Notes: generated by a model not told the origin, from the letters alone. DNA of 64,000 bases from Antedon mediterranea (GCF_964355755.1 NC_092678.1:18202922-18266921), one strand, 5' to 3'; positions 1 through 13,371 are shown, counted from the stretch's first letter. Numbers and translations are program-made.

Positions 1-154
1 GTGTTATAAGTTCTTTGGTATAACCATCAAAAGGATTACTGTATATTGCATAATATCATAATAATAATATATTCATTCTTACGTGCACCAGATGAGGTTT
101 ATAGTTTGTGCCCATTGGTTCTTGTTGGGACTACTAAGACAGGCTCTGCGAAAT

Positions 155-388
155 GCTTCCCTTGCTATAAATAGTATCGTTGAATACAGTAGTGTTAACC
201 TACAAAAATATAATTTTAAAAAAGAGCATAATTATTATAATTAAATACTATACCATATAACATTGCAAAAAAAAAGTTTGAACTGCTAATACAGGCTTCC
301 CTTGCTATAAAGAGTATCGTTGAATAGAGTAGTGTTAATCTACAAAAATATAATTTTTTAAAAGAGCATAATTATTATAATTAAATAT
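155..388. repeat. Two-copy direct repeat, period about 140 bp
   Basis: A stretch beginning GCTTCCCTTGCTATAAA at 155 is repeated from 295 with few changes; each copy is about 95 bp and they are separated by about 45 bp. No coding potential is seen. Confidence 0.8.
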
Positions 389-699
389 TCCCATTATTGA
401 CTTTTGGTCTGGACGTAGTCTCTCTATAGCCAGTTCAGATGAGTTTTTACAAGAAATGCTTACCAATCATTTTTTCCTGAACATGGGTTTTCTCGGGTAT
501 AGTCCCACTCCTAAAGTCGGTCCAATTTTGCTCGATATACGGTGATATTGTGTAGATTTGATTGATTTATGTTATGTATTTTTTCCAGTATTATTGTGCG
601 ACTATAGTAACAAAGGGCCTGGAAAAAAAGGATTGGCAATATACTCATATTCATTAGCGATTTATCATAAATCCTGTGTGTGATATTAGTCTAAACTAG

Positions 700-775
700 C
701 GGGTGGGATTATACACAAGGGTGGGATTATACACAAACATGGGATTATACACAAACATGGGATTATATTTGGACA
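700..775 (+). repeat. Short tandem repeat, about 21-bp unit
   Basis: Four adjacent copies of a unit containing GGGATTATACACAA, the last one degraded. The rest of 1-1330 shows no gene, only AT-rich sequence with a C-rich stretch near 960. Confidence 0.8.
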
Positions 776-1334
776 TGATCAACTACAATCCTACCACCTT
801 CTAATTCAAACTAAAATTCAGACAAAAGACTTAACTTAAATTTCATTATTAGATCAATCCAAGTATTATCCCACCCTTAATTTCTCCCCAAATTGTACCC
901 AAGTTAAACATTAAAGCAATCCAAGTATAATCCCATCCCTAATTCACCCCACCCCTAAATTTCTCCCCCCTCCCCCCCAAAAAAAATGTTACCCAAGTCA
1001 AACATTAAAGCAATCTAAGTCAATTTAAATTTCAAACCTGCTGTAGTATTTTATAGAAAACCGCTCTGATTTTTTTTGGGAGATTTGTTTATAATAATGT
1101 TTGGACCTACTTTACCTGACATTGACCACACCCACCATCTCTTTAGATATGTATCGTAGAATGAAAGCATTTAGTAGAAATGTAACCATTCGAAACATAA
1201 CCTAAAAAATGATCGGAATTGCCATTAATAATTTTACAATTGTTTTCATATATGGCGTATAATATAATAATTGTCTTTTTTTAAATCAACATGGGCTTTA
1301 TAATAAAAATAATTAATGTAGGCGAGGCCTATAA

Positions 1335-2839
1335 GGGTCATTCTTCAGTAAGTGTCTAATTTCAGGTTTATAAAAAATCTATTTTAAAATTTGCATTTTT
1401 TAAATTTTAAAAGTTTATTCAGATAAATGAACATGTATTACATGGCAAGCGTATGTTTGGCGCAATCTTTATTATATATTTCGCATTTTATTCGCATTTA
1501 TAAATACATGGTTCTATGTTACTGTCATTTCCGTCACATTTATGGAATATACAAAGATAGAAAAAATAACGGTTTAGGAATTATAAAATTATTTCCATTA
1601 TTAATTCTTTGATACTATATATTATTTTTGTCTCTATTCATCAAAAAATGATTGTTTTAACATTTATTAGTATGATGTTATACGTTCAAAACCATTTACT
1701 ATTCCAAAAAATAATAATTTTCAGAAAATAGTATGACTGTCACTGATGTTTTACAAAATTCTGTTGAAGTAGAAGAATATTGTTTATATTTCAATATACC
1801 ACATAATTGCATTCATTACTTAAATATTTTAGGATATTTTAGGATTTAAAAGGATAAAATATCCATGTGACGGAGATGAAACCGTGACGGATATGACGAA
1901 CTTAAAAAATCATGTGACGAAGATGACTTTAAGATATGATTTCATTATGTTTATTGACCAGAGTCACATAGATATACAATGTAATAACATAATAAAGATA
2001 TACAAAACAAAATGTACAACAAAAAAAGGCCCTGGCAATAACAAAAAGTCATCTCCGTCACAACGAAACATTGGGAAATGTGACGGAGCTGACCGTGACG
2101 AAGATGATGTATTTAGCATTGGACAGCCTAGGATCACATCGTAGGCATGTCTGACAGCGGAGACGGATTGCATACTTCTAGATACCATGAATAACTTGTA
2201 CTTCCAGTTGAAAAAAACCAGAAATTATAATTATTCAATGAGTTCTATACCGTTCGGATATGACATTCAATAAAGGTACGCAACTGTAATTTTTCTAAAA
2301 CCTTGTTTTATTAGCTTTTTTCCTCTTTTATTGAAAATGATGTGCGGCTAGTTTTATTTCAATATCTTCGCATGTTTACAACGCACAGTCAATTTTTTTC
2401 CCCGCCGTTCATTAAACTGTAGACGGCACATTTCAATTATGTGACGGAAATGACACAAAACTGCGGGACAAGCTTTTTCCAAACAAAAACTTTAAAGTTT
2501 GAGATTTAATGTATATGTAGAGATGTATTTCGAAGAATATAATCGCATGAAATCATGATTAACTAACTTTTTACAATATTTTCGATAACAAAAGTCCTGT
2601 TATCAAATATATACGGCGATCATAAAATTGAAGATGTACGATCGGGACATAGGATTTTAGGGGGTTGCCTGAAACATTTTTATAAAAATTAACAATATCA
2701 ATGTAGGCCTAATTATCTTTGGTTTATGTAATTAATTATATTTACAATAATGTTGATTATGATTTAAGTCAAGAATTTTTATTTTTTAATGATGAAAAGT
2801 ATCGGGACACGATTTTAGACACTTACTGAAGAATGACCC
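1335..2839. mobile_element. Non-autonomous DNA transposon with 25-bp perfect TIRs
   Basis: The left end (1335-1359, starting GGGTCATTCTTCAG) is an exact inverted match of the right end (2815-2839). Both ends are flanked by the same four bases, ATAA (1331-1334 and 2840-2843), a probable target-site duplication. The 1505-bp body has no long reading frame. It has several copies of a GTGACGGAGATGA-like phrase in both orientations (near 1868, 1916, 2050, 2080, 2440). No transposase is present, so it would depend on another element. The superfamily is not assigned because the TIR and a 4-bp duplication do not point clearly to one. Confidence 0.75.
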
Positions 2840-2843
2840 ATAA

Positions 2844-5410
2844 GGTTTATCGCGGCGCATGATGAGAAGGGTTTGGGAGCAAACGTCATGACACGTACGT
2901 ATACGACGGTACGCGACGTGACATTTTTGCTCCCAAACCCTTCCCATTATGCATTGTGAAATGACTTTCCTCATGAATTCAAGCTATTTGCGATAACCCT
3001 TATTATAATATAATTATAATAATCAATCAATACCTCTTACAGTAGTTACCTAGCCTTATAATATAGGCCTAAAAATATACTGTGTACACATGTTACTGTG
3101 TAATAAATTTTAAAAAGATACTTACTTGTAGGATCATGTTGTATGAAGCAGAGCGAGCAGCACTTGCTAATACCTTGCCTGATGACGGCATGTTTAGTTT
3201 TTAAAATTTTTTAGCCAAAAAAATATATATTCCTAAGCCAAGCTAGGCCCTAGCTAGGTAATAGCAGCAGTGCCACGCATGCAGTGCAGACAGGGGCTTG
3301 CTGGCTGATGATGTTGAGAGAAAGAAAATCGGGCCAGTAATTCGCTACTCACACCACGTTGTCCTTCTAAACAAATAAAATGTAGAATAAGCATAAAAAA
3401 TGTATCTATCCTATAGCTAAATTTAACTTTACATTTAGGCCTAGATCCCCATTGTTTTGGGAAATCCAAATCAAAAGCACAGCGACGGTGCGGTGACGAT
3501 ATAAACAACAACCGCCTCCTCTCGACGACTCAGGTGGTATCTTGTTTATATCACGTGACGATACAACGAATATCACGTGGTAATTGTTCACATTGTGTAC
3601 TATTGAAATATTATTTGACTACCCCTGCGAAAAGAATTAAACCCTAGGGATTTACAAAAAGAAAATGTTTAATCTCGTATATTAAAGGTATAATAGGAAA
3701 CCTTGATGATTGTAAGAGGGTCAATTTCGGGAATATCTTATGAAAGACAATAGCACTTCCCTCGATTAATTATGAATGTGGTGTATGGCCGGCACTGTAA
3801 TTAAAAAAGAGATAGGCCTAATTACGATAGAAAACTTACAGCTACAAATGGCTAGATAAAAGCTCCCAGATGCACACCGCAACAAGCACTATATGGCGAT
3901 TTAGGATGGAGTCCTTTATCAAAAACACATGAAATTACTAATAAAATACCTCAAACGTATAATAAATAGGGGCCATGAATGTATGGCCGGAATATTTCAC
4001 TCCACTGGATGTTTTTAGGCCTAAATTTTAAAATTTATAAAAATAGATTTTAAAATACAGCTTTTTGTAAGGAAACCTTAGATAGGCTAAATGCCAAGAT
4101 TTAAATATGTTTGAACACGTTTTTGATACAGACAATTTTACAGTAATTCATCATAGAACCAAGATGATCATGCAGATGCAATTTAGATTGGTTAAATAAA
4201 ACCAAAAGTCATCCCTTGAAGATTACTTCAAGCTAAAAGAAAGTCCTAGCCTTCAATGTTATCTCCTTGATAAAACCAATTTCACAGGTGCAAGCTTAAA
4301 AATTTAAATTAGGCCTAAGATCGAATACTTTACCCCTTGATGGACGAGCCTGTAAATGGTCTAAATAAATATCTGGCCACTGCACTATGCCAGAGTGGTG
4401 AAATAGAAAATATAGGCCTACAACATTTGAATTAGTAAAGCTAGCTAAATAATGACCTTGAAATTTTGGATGAGTCTGCAACATGGGAATATTTTATAAA
4501 TGCTAATGTTAATGAAAAAACAATTTTAGTTTTAGGGGGAACATTAACATGGGTCTTAGTTAAGCTGTCTTGGCAGCATTTGACAAATATTGTAGGCCTA
4601 AACATTTTCTTAAAGTTGCCTGGGAAAAAAGATCTGAGTTTAAAAAGAGCTAATTGGCATTGTTGCTTAATAATCAAGTTAAGAAAAGTCACTAGGCCTA
4701 CATTGGGTTTGTATTACTGTTGTATGTATTGTGTATGTATGTATCGCTGAGTGTACATACATATATATATAAGATGATAACATAAAGTATAACATTAAAT
4801 GGCGAATAATAAAGAAGTGTAAACCATATTCCAATGTTAACAAACGGTGTAATCTATGCTTACAAGAGAAGTATTATATTATATGCAAGCCTGAAACCAG
4901 CTCACTTAACCATAGGAACAAATTAGTCAGTGCATGTAGACATAGGAGAAAGTTTCTACTAAAGTATCAGTAATTTAGATAATAAGAATTTGGTTAACAA
5001 TAGACTGTCCAGGAAATAGAGATGTGTTGTACTTGCTAATTAGCATACTATTGTTCACATAAACAGTTTGCCTTAAGACTTCATTATAGCTTTTTGTATT
5101 CACTTGTGACTATCATTCAGAGCCAAACACCTGAAGATTCAGTTCATACTCATGAAACAGCCTGTAGTGCAATAAAATGTTCAGTTGGTAATTTACTAGC
5201 GTCTTTCATTTATTTACATATATATATATATATTTCTTCGTTTTTTTTATAATTTTTTTTGTTATATAATGTTGATTTGTGGGGCCTATGTAGTTTAAGT
5301 TGACTGCACCCAATGAGTGTTTTGCCACTGATCCAAAAGTGTACGGTCAATAAAATTATTGTACAGATTCAAGAAAATGATGAAACCGGGTTTTTTATGA
5401 TAGAGAGTGT
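2844..5410. other. No gene seen; AT-rich intergenic sequence
   Basis: No supported coding sequence. A hairpin-forming pair lies at about 2865-2885 and 2928-2945 (GGGTTTGGGAGCAAA and its reverse complement), with weaker outer arms (ATAAGGTTTATCGC near 2839, its partner near 2988). CACGTG E-box cores occur at about 3551 and 3574. A (TA)n tract lies near 5215. Short open frames here have no recognisable similarity. Confidence 0.5.
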
Positions 5411-5978
5411 AATATTTACGACATCCATAAACTAAATTTTATAGACTTCATGGATAATGTTAGGCGTGGTGTGTTACCACAATATGTTCTTAACATTTTT
5501 AGTAAGCATGACAACAATTATCACAATCTTAGACACAAATATGCAATGAATGTACCTTTCTCAAGACTAACTTGCGGCCAACACTTTATTCATATAAATG
5601 GACCTAAACTTTGGAATTATTTCTGTAATAAAATTTCAAGCATGGTGCATAAGCATGGCAAAAGTTTTAAAAGGTCCATTAAAGAATATCTTGTATTAAA
5701 GTATACCTCAGATGGTTACCTAATTAATTAAGATACTGTATTCTCTGTATTTTTATACTGATGTAATGTACGTAACGGCTAATTAAGATTAGCTTAAGTG
5801 TTGTATTATTATAATTTGTACTGGTATTTATACTTGTATAATGTAAAGAGAGACTACAGCGACAGGCCCATCGGGCCTTTTGTAGTCTCTCGACTAATAT
5901 TATATGCCAACCATTGTTAATGTTATGCTATAATATTTTTGGTCAATAAATGTTTCTTGAATTGAAATGAATTGAAAA
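5411..5978 (+). mobile_element. 3' end of a non-LTR retrotransposon (LINE), 5'-truncated
   Basis: The frame running to a stop near 5731 encodes the typical C-terminal tail of a CR1/L2/Jockey-type LINE ORF2. It has a YHNLRHK-like phrase, then PFSRL and GPKLWN, and is open upstream of the first ATG back to about 5411. After the stop, the 3' UTR contains a strong stem-loop (5849-5890: AGAGACTACA pairs with TGTAGTCTCT, inner stem GGCCC/GGGCC). It ends in ATTGAA-type repeats near 5960-5978. The reverse transcriptase and endonuclease are missing. Confidence 0.7.
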
Positions 5979-7730
5979 AGAGACCCCAGATTACTTTAGT
6001 AAAATTATTACAAATTGGTTTACAAAAACTCGGGCAATAGTACATGTTTTGCAGTAGGTCTAAAAAAGATAATAGTGGAGAAGAACAAATAGACAATTAA
6101 GCTAATTAGTTACAAAAAAAAAATTATTTAAGAGTATTAGGCCTACAATGTAGTTTTAAAAACTATAGTATTAGGCCTATACCATAATCTTATTTTCGAA
6201 AACAGTGACGTGTATGTTATTACATACAGTAGTATGCATATTGTGTATGCGACATTTATAACATTTTGTCAAACTATTACAATTATAAACTGTAGGCCTA
6301 GGCCATAGTGAGTAAAAGAAGTAGCATTTGTCGCAAGTAGCGCCTACATATTGTTTTTCATATTGTATAATATTGCAAACATTCGATAAAAAAGGTGTTC
6401 AGTGTAACAGACCAAGACACTTTTATTCTAAACAATATAATCCACACATTCCTACATAGTTAAAGTCACCTATTGCGCATGCGCGCTTCAAAAATAATCT
6501 GTATCAGACTACATCCTTGTTGTACCAGGGAAGAGTCAACTCTTCCCTGCTTGTACAAACACCATTGTTGGTTATGATGTAGTGAATTGAAAGAGATGAT
6601 TATTGATTACGCACTGTATCTAAGGTAACTTAAATTGTTTATTTAACGGTATCTTAGTTACAATGTACAACTTAATTAAACGCTTAAATAAAGTTGTCGA
6701 AAAAGCATTGTAGGTGCAATTGTTTTATATTATGTACATACATAATACACACACATGCGCGTACATATTTTAGTCTTTAACAACAAAACTGACATGGCTA
6801 TAAAAACATGAAGCTGTAGATGTTTTTGTGAGCGAACACCATAAAAAATATTTTAATACGCCTAAAACGACAACTTTATTGAAAATAAACAATAAAGTTG
6901 TCGGAAAACATTGTAGGCGCATTTTCATATTATGTACATATTAATACACATACATGTGCGAACATATTTTATTCTTTAACAAAAAAAAACTGACATGGCT
7001 ATAAAACATGAAGCTGTAGATTTTTATGTAAGCAATGTTACAAAAATATTGCTTGAAAAAATGCAGAGAAAGTGACAGATGGCGTGTTATTTAATATTTC
7101 CGGCCTAAACTAACAAAGTTTACGTGACAAAAAAAGTGATGTGCCCAGATATGGAAATGATGATCTCATATCACTATAATAATGGGCATATCTATAGCAT
7201 ATACTATATTTGGACACATTACAATTTGTTGTCAAACTAGTTTGATAGTGTTGACAGAGCTTATAAATATAATAAGATATTAACGTCACCGATATATCGA
7301 TTTTTAAGAGATCAATATGAATGTTTTGTTTGTATATAAGTGCAATGCAAATGATTTGACCAATGACGATGCGTCGATTCGAAATACCATCTCAGGCCAT
7401 TGATCTGGGTATCGAAAATTGTATTTCTCGAGTAAGTTTCCGAGTCGACACAAAGCAATCTGGAGACACATTAGGCTGGATATCATGGAATGAAGCTAAA
7501 GCAAAAGCAAGAACTGGTTGAAGAGAATCTTGTAGCCTTATGGGACAATCTGTACAAAAAGGATATTGTTAAAGATGTATTGTCCCCCAAAACATGAAAA
7601 AAAGACTAATGAAATCTTTGGATTGGCCATTTTACAGTTTTAATAAAGTTATACATAAAAAAAAAAATATTTCACTTATAAAAAGACAAAAGAAGCGAAT
7701 AATTTTTAATAAAATTCAGAAAAATATAAT
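5889..7730 (+). repeat. Tandem duplication, copy A
   Basis: Nearly the same sequence recurs at 7731-9590, offset by 1845 bp at the shared ATGCCAACCATTG. The unit starts inside the 3' UTR of the LINE. It then holds a non-coding stretch with an NRF1-like palindrome GCGCATGCGC (about 6475), an 11-bp perfect hairpin (6526-6549) and a MITE-like inverted repeat (about 7118-7262). It ends in a GGGACAAT/TGTCCC-type repeat (about 7540-7600). No gene is supported. Confidence 0.85.
7118..7262. mobile_element. MITE-like inverted repeat with TGTGCCCA/TGGGCA interior
   Basis: One end reads GTTTACGTGACAAAAAAAG followed by TGATGTGCCCA. The other, reversed, reads CACTATCAAACTAGTTTGAC followed by AACAAATTG. 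Related sequences occur at about 8966-9105, 45950-46025 and 49675-49760 (CTACACTATCAAACTTTATG), so it is a dispersed family. Exact termini are uncertain. Confidence 0.55.
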
Positions 7731-9590
7731 CTCGACTATATATATTATATGCCAACCATTGTTAATGTTATGCTATAATATTTTTGGTCAATAAATGTTT
7801 CTTGAATTGAAATGAATTGAAAAAGAGACCCTAGATTACTTTAGTAAAATTATTACAAATTGGTTTACAAAAACTCGGGCAATAGTACATGTTTTGCAGT
7901 AGGTCTAAAAAAGATAATAGTGGAGAAGAACAAATAGACAATTAAGCTAATTAGTTACAAAACAAATAATTATTTAAGAGTATTAGGCCTACAGTGCAGT
8001 TTTTAAAACTATAGTATTAGGCCTATACCATAATCTTATTTTCGAAAACAATGACGTGTATGTTATTACATACAGTAGTATGCATATTGTGTATGCGACA
8101 TTTATAACATTTTGTCAAACTATTACAATTATAAACTGTAGGCCTAGGCCATAGTGAGTAAAAGAAGTAGCATTTGTCGCAAGTAGGGCCTACATATTGT
8201 TTTTGATATTGTATAATATTGCAAACATTCGATAAAAAAGGTGTTCAGTGTAACAGACCAAGACACTTTTATTCTAAACAATATAATCCACACATTCCTA
8301 CATAGTTAAAGTCACCTATTGCGCATGCGCGCTTCAAAAATAATCTGTATCAGACTACATCCTTGTTGTACCAGGGAAGAATTAACTCTTCCCTGCTTGT
8401 ACAAACACCATTGTTGGTTATGATGTAGTGAATTGAAAGAGATGATCATTGATTACGCACTGTATCTAAGGTAACTTAAATTGTTTATTTAACGGTATCT
8501 TAGTTACAATGTACAACTTAATTAAACGCTTAAATAAAGTTGTCGAAAAAGCATTGTAGGTGCAATTGTTTTATATTATGTACATACATAATACACACAC
8601 CTGCGCGTACATATTTTAGTCTTTAACAACAAAACTGACATGGCTATAAAAACCTGAAGCTGTAGATGTTTTTGTGAGCGAACACCATAAAAAATATTTT
8701 AATACGCCTAAAACGACAACTTTATTGAAAATAAACAATAAAGTTGTCGGACAACATTGTAGGCGTATTTTCATATTATGTACATATATAATACACATAC
8801 ATGTGCGTACATATTTTATTCTTTAACAAAAATACTGACATGGCTATAAAACATGAAGTTGTAGATGTTTATGTAAGCATTGTTAAAAAAATATTGCTTG
8901 AAAAAATGCAGAGAGAGTGACAGAGGGCGTGTAATTATTTAATATTTCCGGCCTAAACTAACAAAGTTTACGTAACAAAAAAAGTGATGTGCCCAAATAT
9001 GGAAATGATGATCTCATATCACTATAATAATGGGCATATCACTACTATATTTGGACACATAACAATTTGTTGTTTGTCAAACTAGTTTGATAGTGTTGAC
9101 AGAGCTTATGAATATAATAAGATTTTATCGTCACCGATATATCGATTTTTAAGATATCAATATAAATGTTCTGTTTGTATATATAAGTGCAATGCAAATG
9201 ATTTGACCAATGACGATACGTCGATTCGAATTACCATCTCAGACCATTGATCTGGGTAACGAAAATTGTATTTCTCGAATAAGTTTCCGAGTCGACACAA
9301 ATCAATCTGGAGACGCATGGCGGAGAAAGAAAGAGATTAGGCTGGGTATCATGGAATGAAGCTAAAGTAAAACCTAGAAAAAGAACTGGTTGAAAAGAAC
9401 ATCTTGTAGCCTTATGGGACAATCTGTCCATAAAGGATATTGTTAAAGATGTATTGTCCCCCAAAAACCTGAAAATTAAAGACTAATAAAATCTTTGGAT
9501 TGGCCATTTTACAGTTTTAATAAAGTTACAAATCAACAACAATAAGTATATCACGTATGAAAAGACAAAAGAAACGGTTAATTTATATTA
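7731..9590 (+). repeat. Tandem duplication, copy B
   Basis: Second copy of the 1.85-kb unit. It differs from copy A by scattered substitutions and small indels; for example it has additional sequence near 9320 (GGCGGAGAAAGAAAG) and a changed base pair in the hairpin near 8375-8395. The copy starts with the LINE 3' tail, so the duplication happened after that LINE inserted. Confidence 0.85.
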
Positions 9591-11986
9591 TTTTTTGTTA
9601 CAGAAGTGAATAACTTTTGTATTTGAAGTAAAATACAACAAGAATTCATACTTTGATAAGTCATAATTTTGCAATTGAAAAAAAAAATACTGAATCTGTA
9701 AAAGATGATGTGCTTATTAAATAATTTAAATAAAAATGATTTCTAAGTAATATTACTTTAATATACTAAACAGACTCAATTTCTGTCATTTTCGTTTATT
9801 TTATTGCTAAGGGTCACTTCATCAAGCTTCAAGTGTCAACAAATTGTATCCTATTACAACCAAAAACTTTACTATTACTGTATATGGACTGTTTTGATAA
9901 TAATTCAATGATTATCTGACAGCGAATTACAGTTAATATATATATCGGTCTTGATTGACAGTCAAATGGGACTCATTGTAAATACCAGAAATAATGTTTT
10001 GATTATTTGACCGTGTGAATTATTATAATACTGGCCTATGTTGACAGACTCTCTATTCTCCTAGCTTTGGGGTTTGTAATTTTAGCAGGACCCGTCCTAG
10101 TTTACAAAGTACCAAACACGTCGGCCTCTGGAACTATAACTGCTGCTTGCTTTAGCTTCTGAATGAGTAGTCCTCTTGGGACGTACCTGGCTAAAGCAGC
10201 AGCGTGAAAAGCCAACATTTTTAGGGGAAAATATCTATATATAAATTATGGTTAATTCTGACATAGGCGAGCACAGTGCAAAAACTTCTCTACAAATCTC
10301 CGCCTTGGATACCTACCTTATCTATCCGAGATGTACCGCGAAACGTAGATTTGATAACATTAGTGTGCACGCCGACGCTATTGTTCCATATTTATATCTT
10401 AGGAAGATATTATAAAGAGTTTTTTAACAACATTTATCATTTCAACATTGGATTTTCCTCTCAATTTCAATTCTTCCCGGTCAAAGTAATTTCCGGGTTT
10501 AAGATAAGTTCACCTTAGTTTCAAATATTTTCTCTCTTTTATACACAAGGGAGCAGTTAAAATAATAGATTTGACCCTAAAGGTGACTGGAAACAGGCAC
10601 TTTCCATCAATCAATACAGTGTCCCTTTGGAAGACGAAAAAAAATTGGCCATTAATCATAGCCATTTCAGTTTTTTGTTTATTTTAAAACATACCACACG
10701 TGTGTGAAGGTACAGTAGTTAATTAATAGGAATTATACTGCAAATTAATAAAGATCAAATTAAATATACGCCATAAAGAATCAGAATATATTGTGGGGAA
10801 TAGTATTATAAAATTACATAGGGAGATTTGATAAGACATTTTTCGAGTGAAATCCCGATAGCTGAGTTTTATTGAGTAAGCTTGCAGGAATAACTGTAGG
10901 CTATCTTCCTGTGTCCCGTTAGGACCGAGATGTCTGCCCATGTTGCAAGCCGTAATGTCTTCTTTCTTGGGCCCACTCTGTCACGGCAGTTAGTTTCAAA
11001 AGATGATTAAATTAAATAATGTATTAATAATTATTAGGATGGTATTCATTTGAATAAACGCCTCTCCAATAAAACATCACTTTGAATAATAACCCCGCCC
11101 CCCCCCCCCCCCCCACAACCCAGCTATCTAATAAACGTCCATCCACATATTTATAATAACACAATTATACTATTTGTAGTAGAATTCACCGCACTGTTAT
11201 CTGCAATTTACCAAGCATTTGTTATTCTTTTTTACCACTTTTCATATCTATGAGAGGATTTCATTTGATTATAAATGTTACCATATTAGAACTAAAACAT
11301 TTAACATATATCCCTCGAATAAGCACCTCCCTCAAATGACCTCCGCCTCCCCAAAGGGCCCTACCAAACAATAAAAACTATACTTTAAAATGTTATTAAT
11401 CATCTAAAACACTGTGAAACAAAGTAGTTTAGTTTTACGAATGTCAAGCATTTTCAATAATGGTAACCGACAGAAAATGTATAAGGAGAACATTATCATT
11501 CCGAGAACCATCGTCTACACTTCCTAGAGGGGGAGCGAGCGAAGCGAGCTCACCCTCTAGTATCTTTAAGTAAGGTAATTTCCGTGCAGGAACTGGTGTT
11601 TCGAGACAAATACACAAATCTAGTGATACTGCTGGTACTAGATATTGGGACGTCTACTGTACATCTTATATTTCTATTTTTTTCATTCTCCTAAAATTTT
11701 AAGTAAAATGCTAAAAGTATAATTAACCAGCAGTTGGCCGTCGTCGCGTGAATCCATAAATTCACTCTGGTATTGTCATTTTCAAATTGCTTACATAGTC
11801 TGATATTTTTTCAGTGGGATAATAAATATTTAATAAATAAGTTCTAAACTTATCCAGTATAATGTAGGTTTATTAAGTTATTGATTATGTCTTTTCTTTA
11901 AGGTAATAAAATACTATAACGTTCACTTGTGTGTGTTATTAAATAAAAGTACAGGTTTTGTTGTGCTTGTGCATATAACGTATTTA
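9591..11986. other. No gene seen; intergenic sequence
   Basis: AT-rich, no supported exon. Contains an imperfect inverted pair near 10139 and 10191 (GCTTTAGC / GCTAAAGC), a C homopolymer at about 11098-11114, and a small hairpin at 11524-11560 (CTAGAGGG ... CCCTCTAG) around a GAGCGAGCGAAGCGAGC phrase. Sequence at about 11840-11985 resembles 13660-13780. Confidence 0.5.
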
Positions 11987-13371
11987 AAGTGGAGCTACAC
12001 TCAGACTTTCTCAGCTTATATTATGTTTAAGTATGTTTAATTGAAAGTGATTACATAAAAAAAACCAGGAAAAATACGGAAATATTTTCCAAAAACTCAT
12101 TTCTAAAAAATCGGTCAGAAAATAGTGTTTTTTAACAAATTACAGTTTTCCAGTAACTTAGGGGTTATTAGTTTACAATACGGCGCAAAACGCGTTACAC
12201 TTAGCGACTGACGCGTTGTAGTCGCTGGTCAACGCATTGTGGAAATTTCTTCCCTTTGGTAAATTATGTGTCGAAAAATGGGGAATAAATTTTATACACA
12301 CAATTAATACGATTTGTTTAGGCCTAAGTAATATTTCCGATAAGAATGTCAGTATAATTTACATGTAACCTCATGATTTTCACTGTACAACAACAACAGC
12401 ATTATAATCTTATCAGATTGCTTTTAACTTTAAGCTAGGGCTAGGCCTAGCTAAGCCGTCTGCTCAGCCTAGCTAGCCTTGAATTTTTGTCTAGAGGCCT
12501 ATGTATTCATAGGCATGGTCGTTTCGCCCCATTTATCGTTCCTGTGTTTTCTCGCATATTAAGAACTGTGAAACACAAAATCCTATACAGAACAAGAGTA
12601 GTAAAGAATAGTAAAGCGATGTGCAAGCTTAGACCTGACTAAAAAGCAACTATTCAGGCACCCTATCATGGCCCATGGGTAGGCCAAGGTCGGGTGACAG
12701 CAAAACAAACTTCACTGCTGTCAGCCTAGCCTAGCTAGAGGCCAAGCCACTCGGTACATACCTACACTCTAGTAGGCCTAGGCCTAGCTTTATTGAATAT
12801 ATAGCCACATCTTTCTCAAATCTCGTTAAATTTGACATTTTAGTAATAGTCTCATAATCACATTATTACACTGTGAAACATAATAGGGTCACATTCAGAA
12901 TGTTTTAATATACTTTTCGCCCGTCAAAAATAACATCGCGACAAAATAACAGATCGCCAGCTGCAGTAGTGTGATTGTGAAAAATGTCACGTGATCGTAC
13001 TCCCTAGCAAAATAAAAAACCCAATTGGACCCGAACGGGGGAAAGTGTCTATTTACGCAAAATTGCGCAATGTATACGTGATAAAAATACCAGAAATAGA
13101 AAGATCTGGAAAAATTACATAAATATACATTTTACATTTTTTTTTTGGTGAAGAAATGAATTTTTTAGGATTATTCAAATATACCCCCCTTTTGCATGTA
13201 AAAGAATAGGAAATTACAAGGTATCCCCCCAAAACGCAAAAAGGCGTGATTTTCAAGAAAATCGTACTCATTGAAAAAAAATTCAAAAAAATATGAAGTA
13301 TAAGGGATGATATTTTTAAATAATAGTTGAAATGTATGAAAAATAGTAATTTTCTGGGTGGAGCTCCACTT
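11987..13371. mobile_element. Probable DNA transposon with TA target duplication
   Basis: The ends AAGTGGAGCTACACTCAG (from 11987) and, reversed from 13371, AAGTGGAGCTCCACCCAG match at 16 of 18 positions and are each flanked by TA. The 1385-bp interior has no transposase-like frame and has some AGGCCT-rich patches. TA duplication fits the Tc1/mariner type, but that is only suggestive. The flanking sequences on the two sides (11840-11985 and 13660-13780) resemble each other. Confidence 0.55.

Noticed and set aside
7304-9464. Short minus-strand frames within the tandem units (7304-7486, 8616-8798, 9231-9464)
   Set aside because: Not conserved in frame between copies A and B and without similarity to known proteins.
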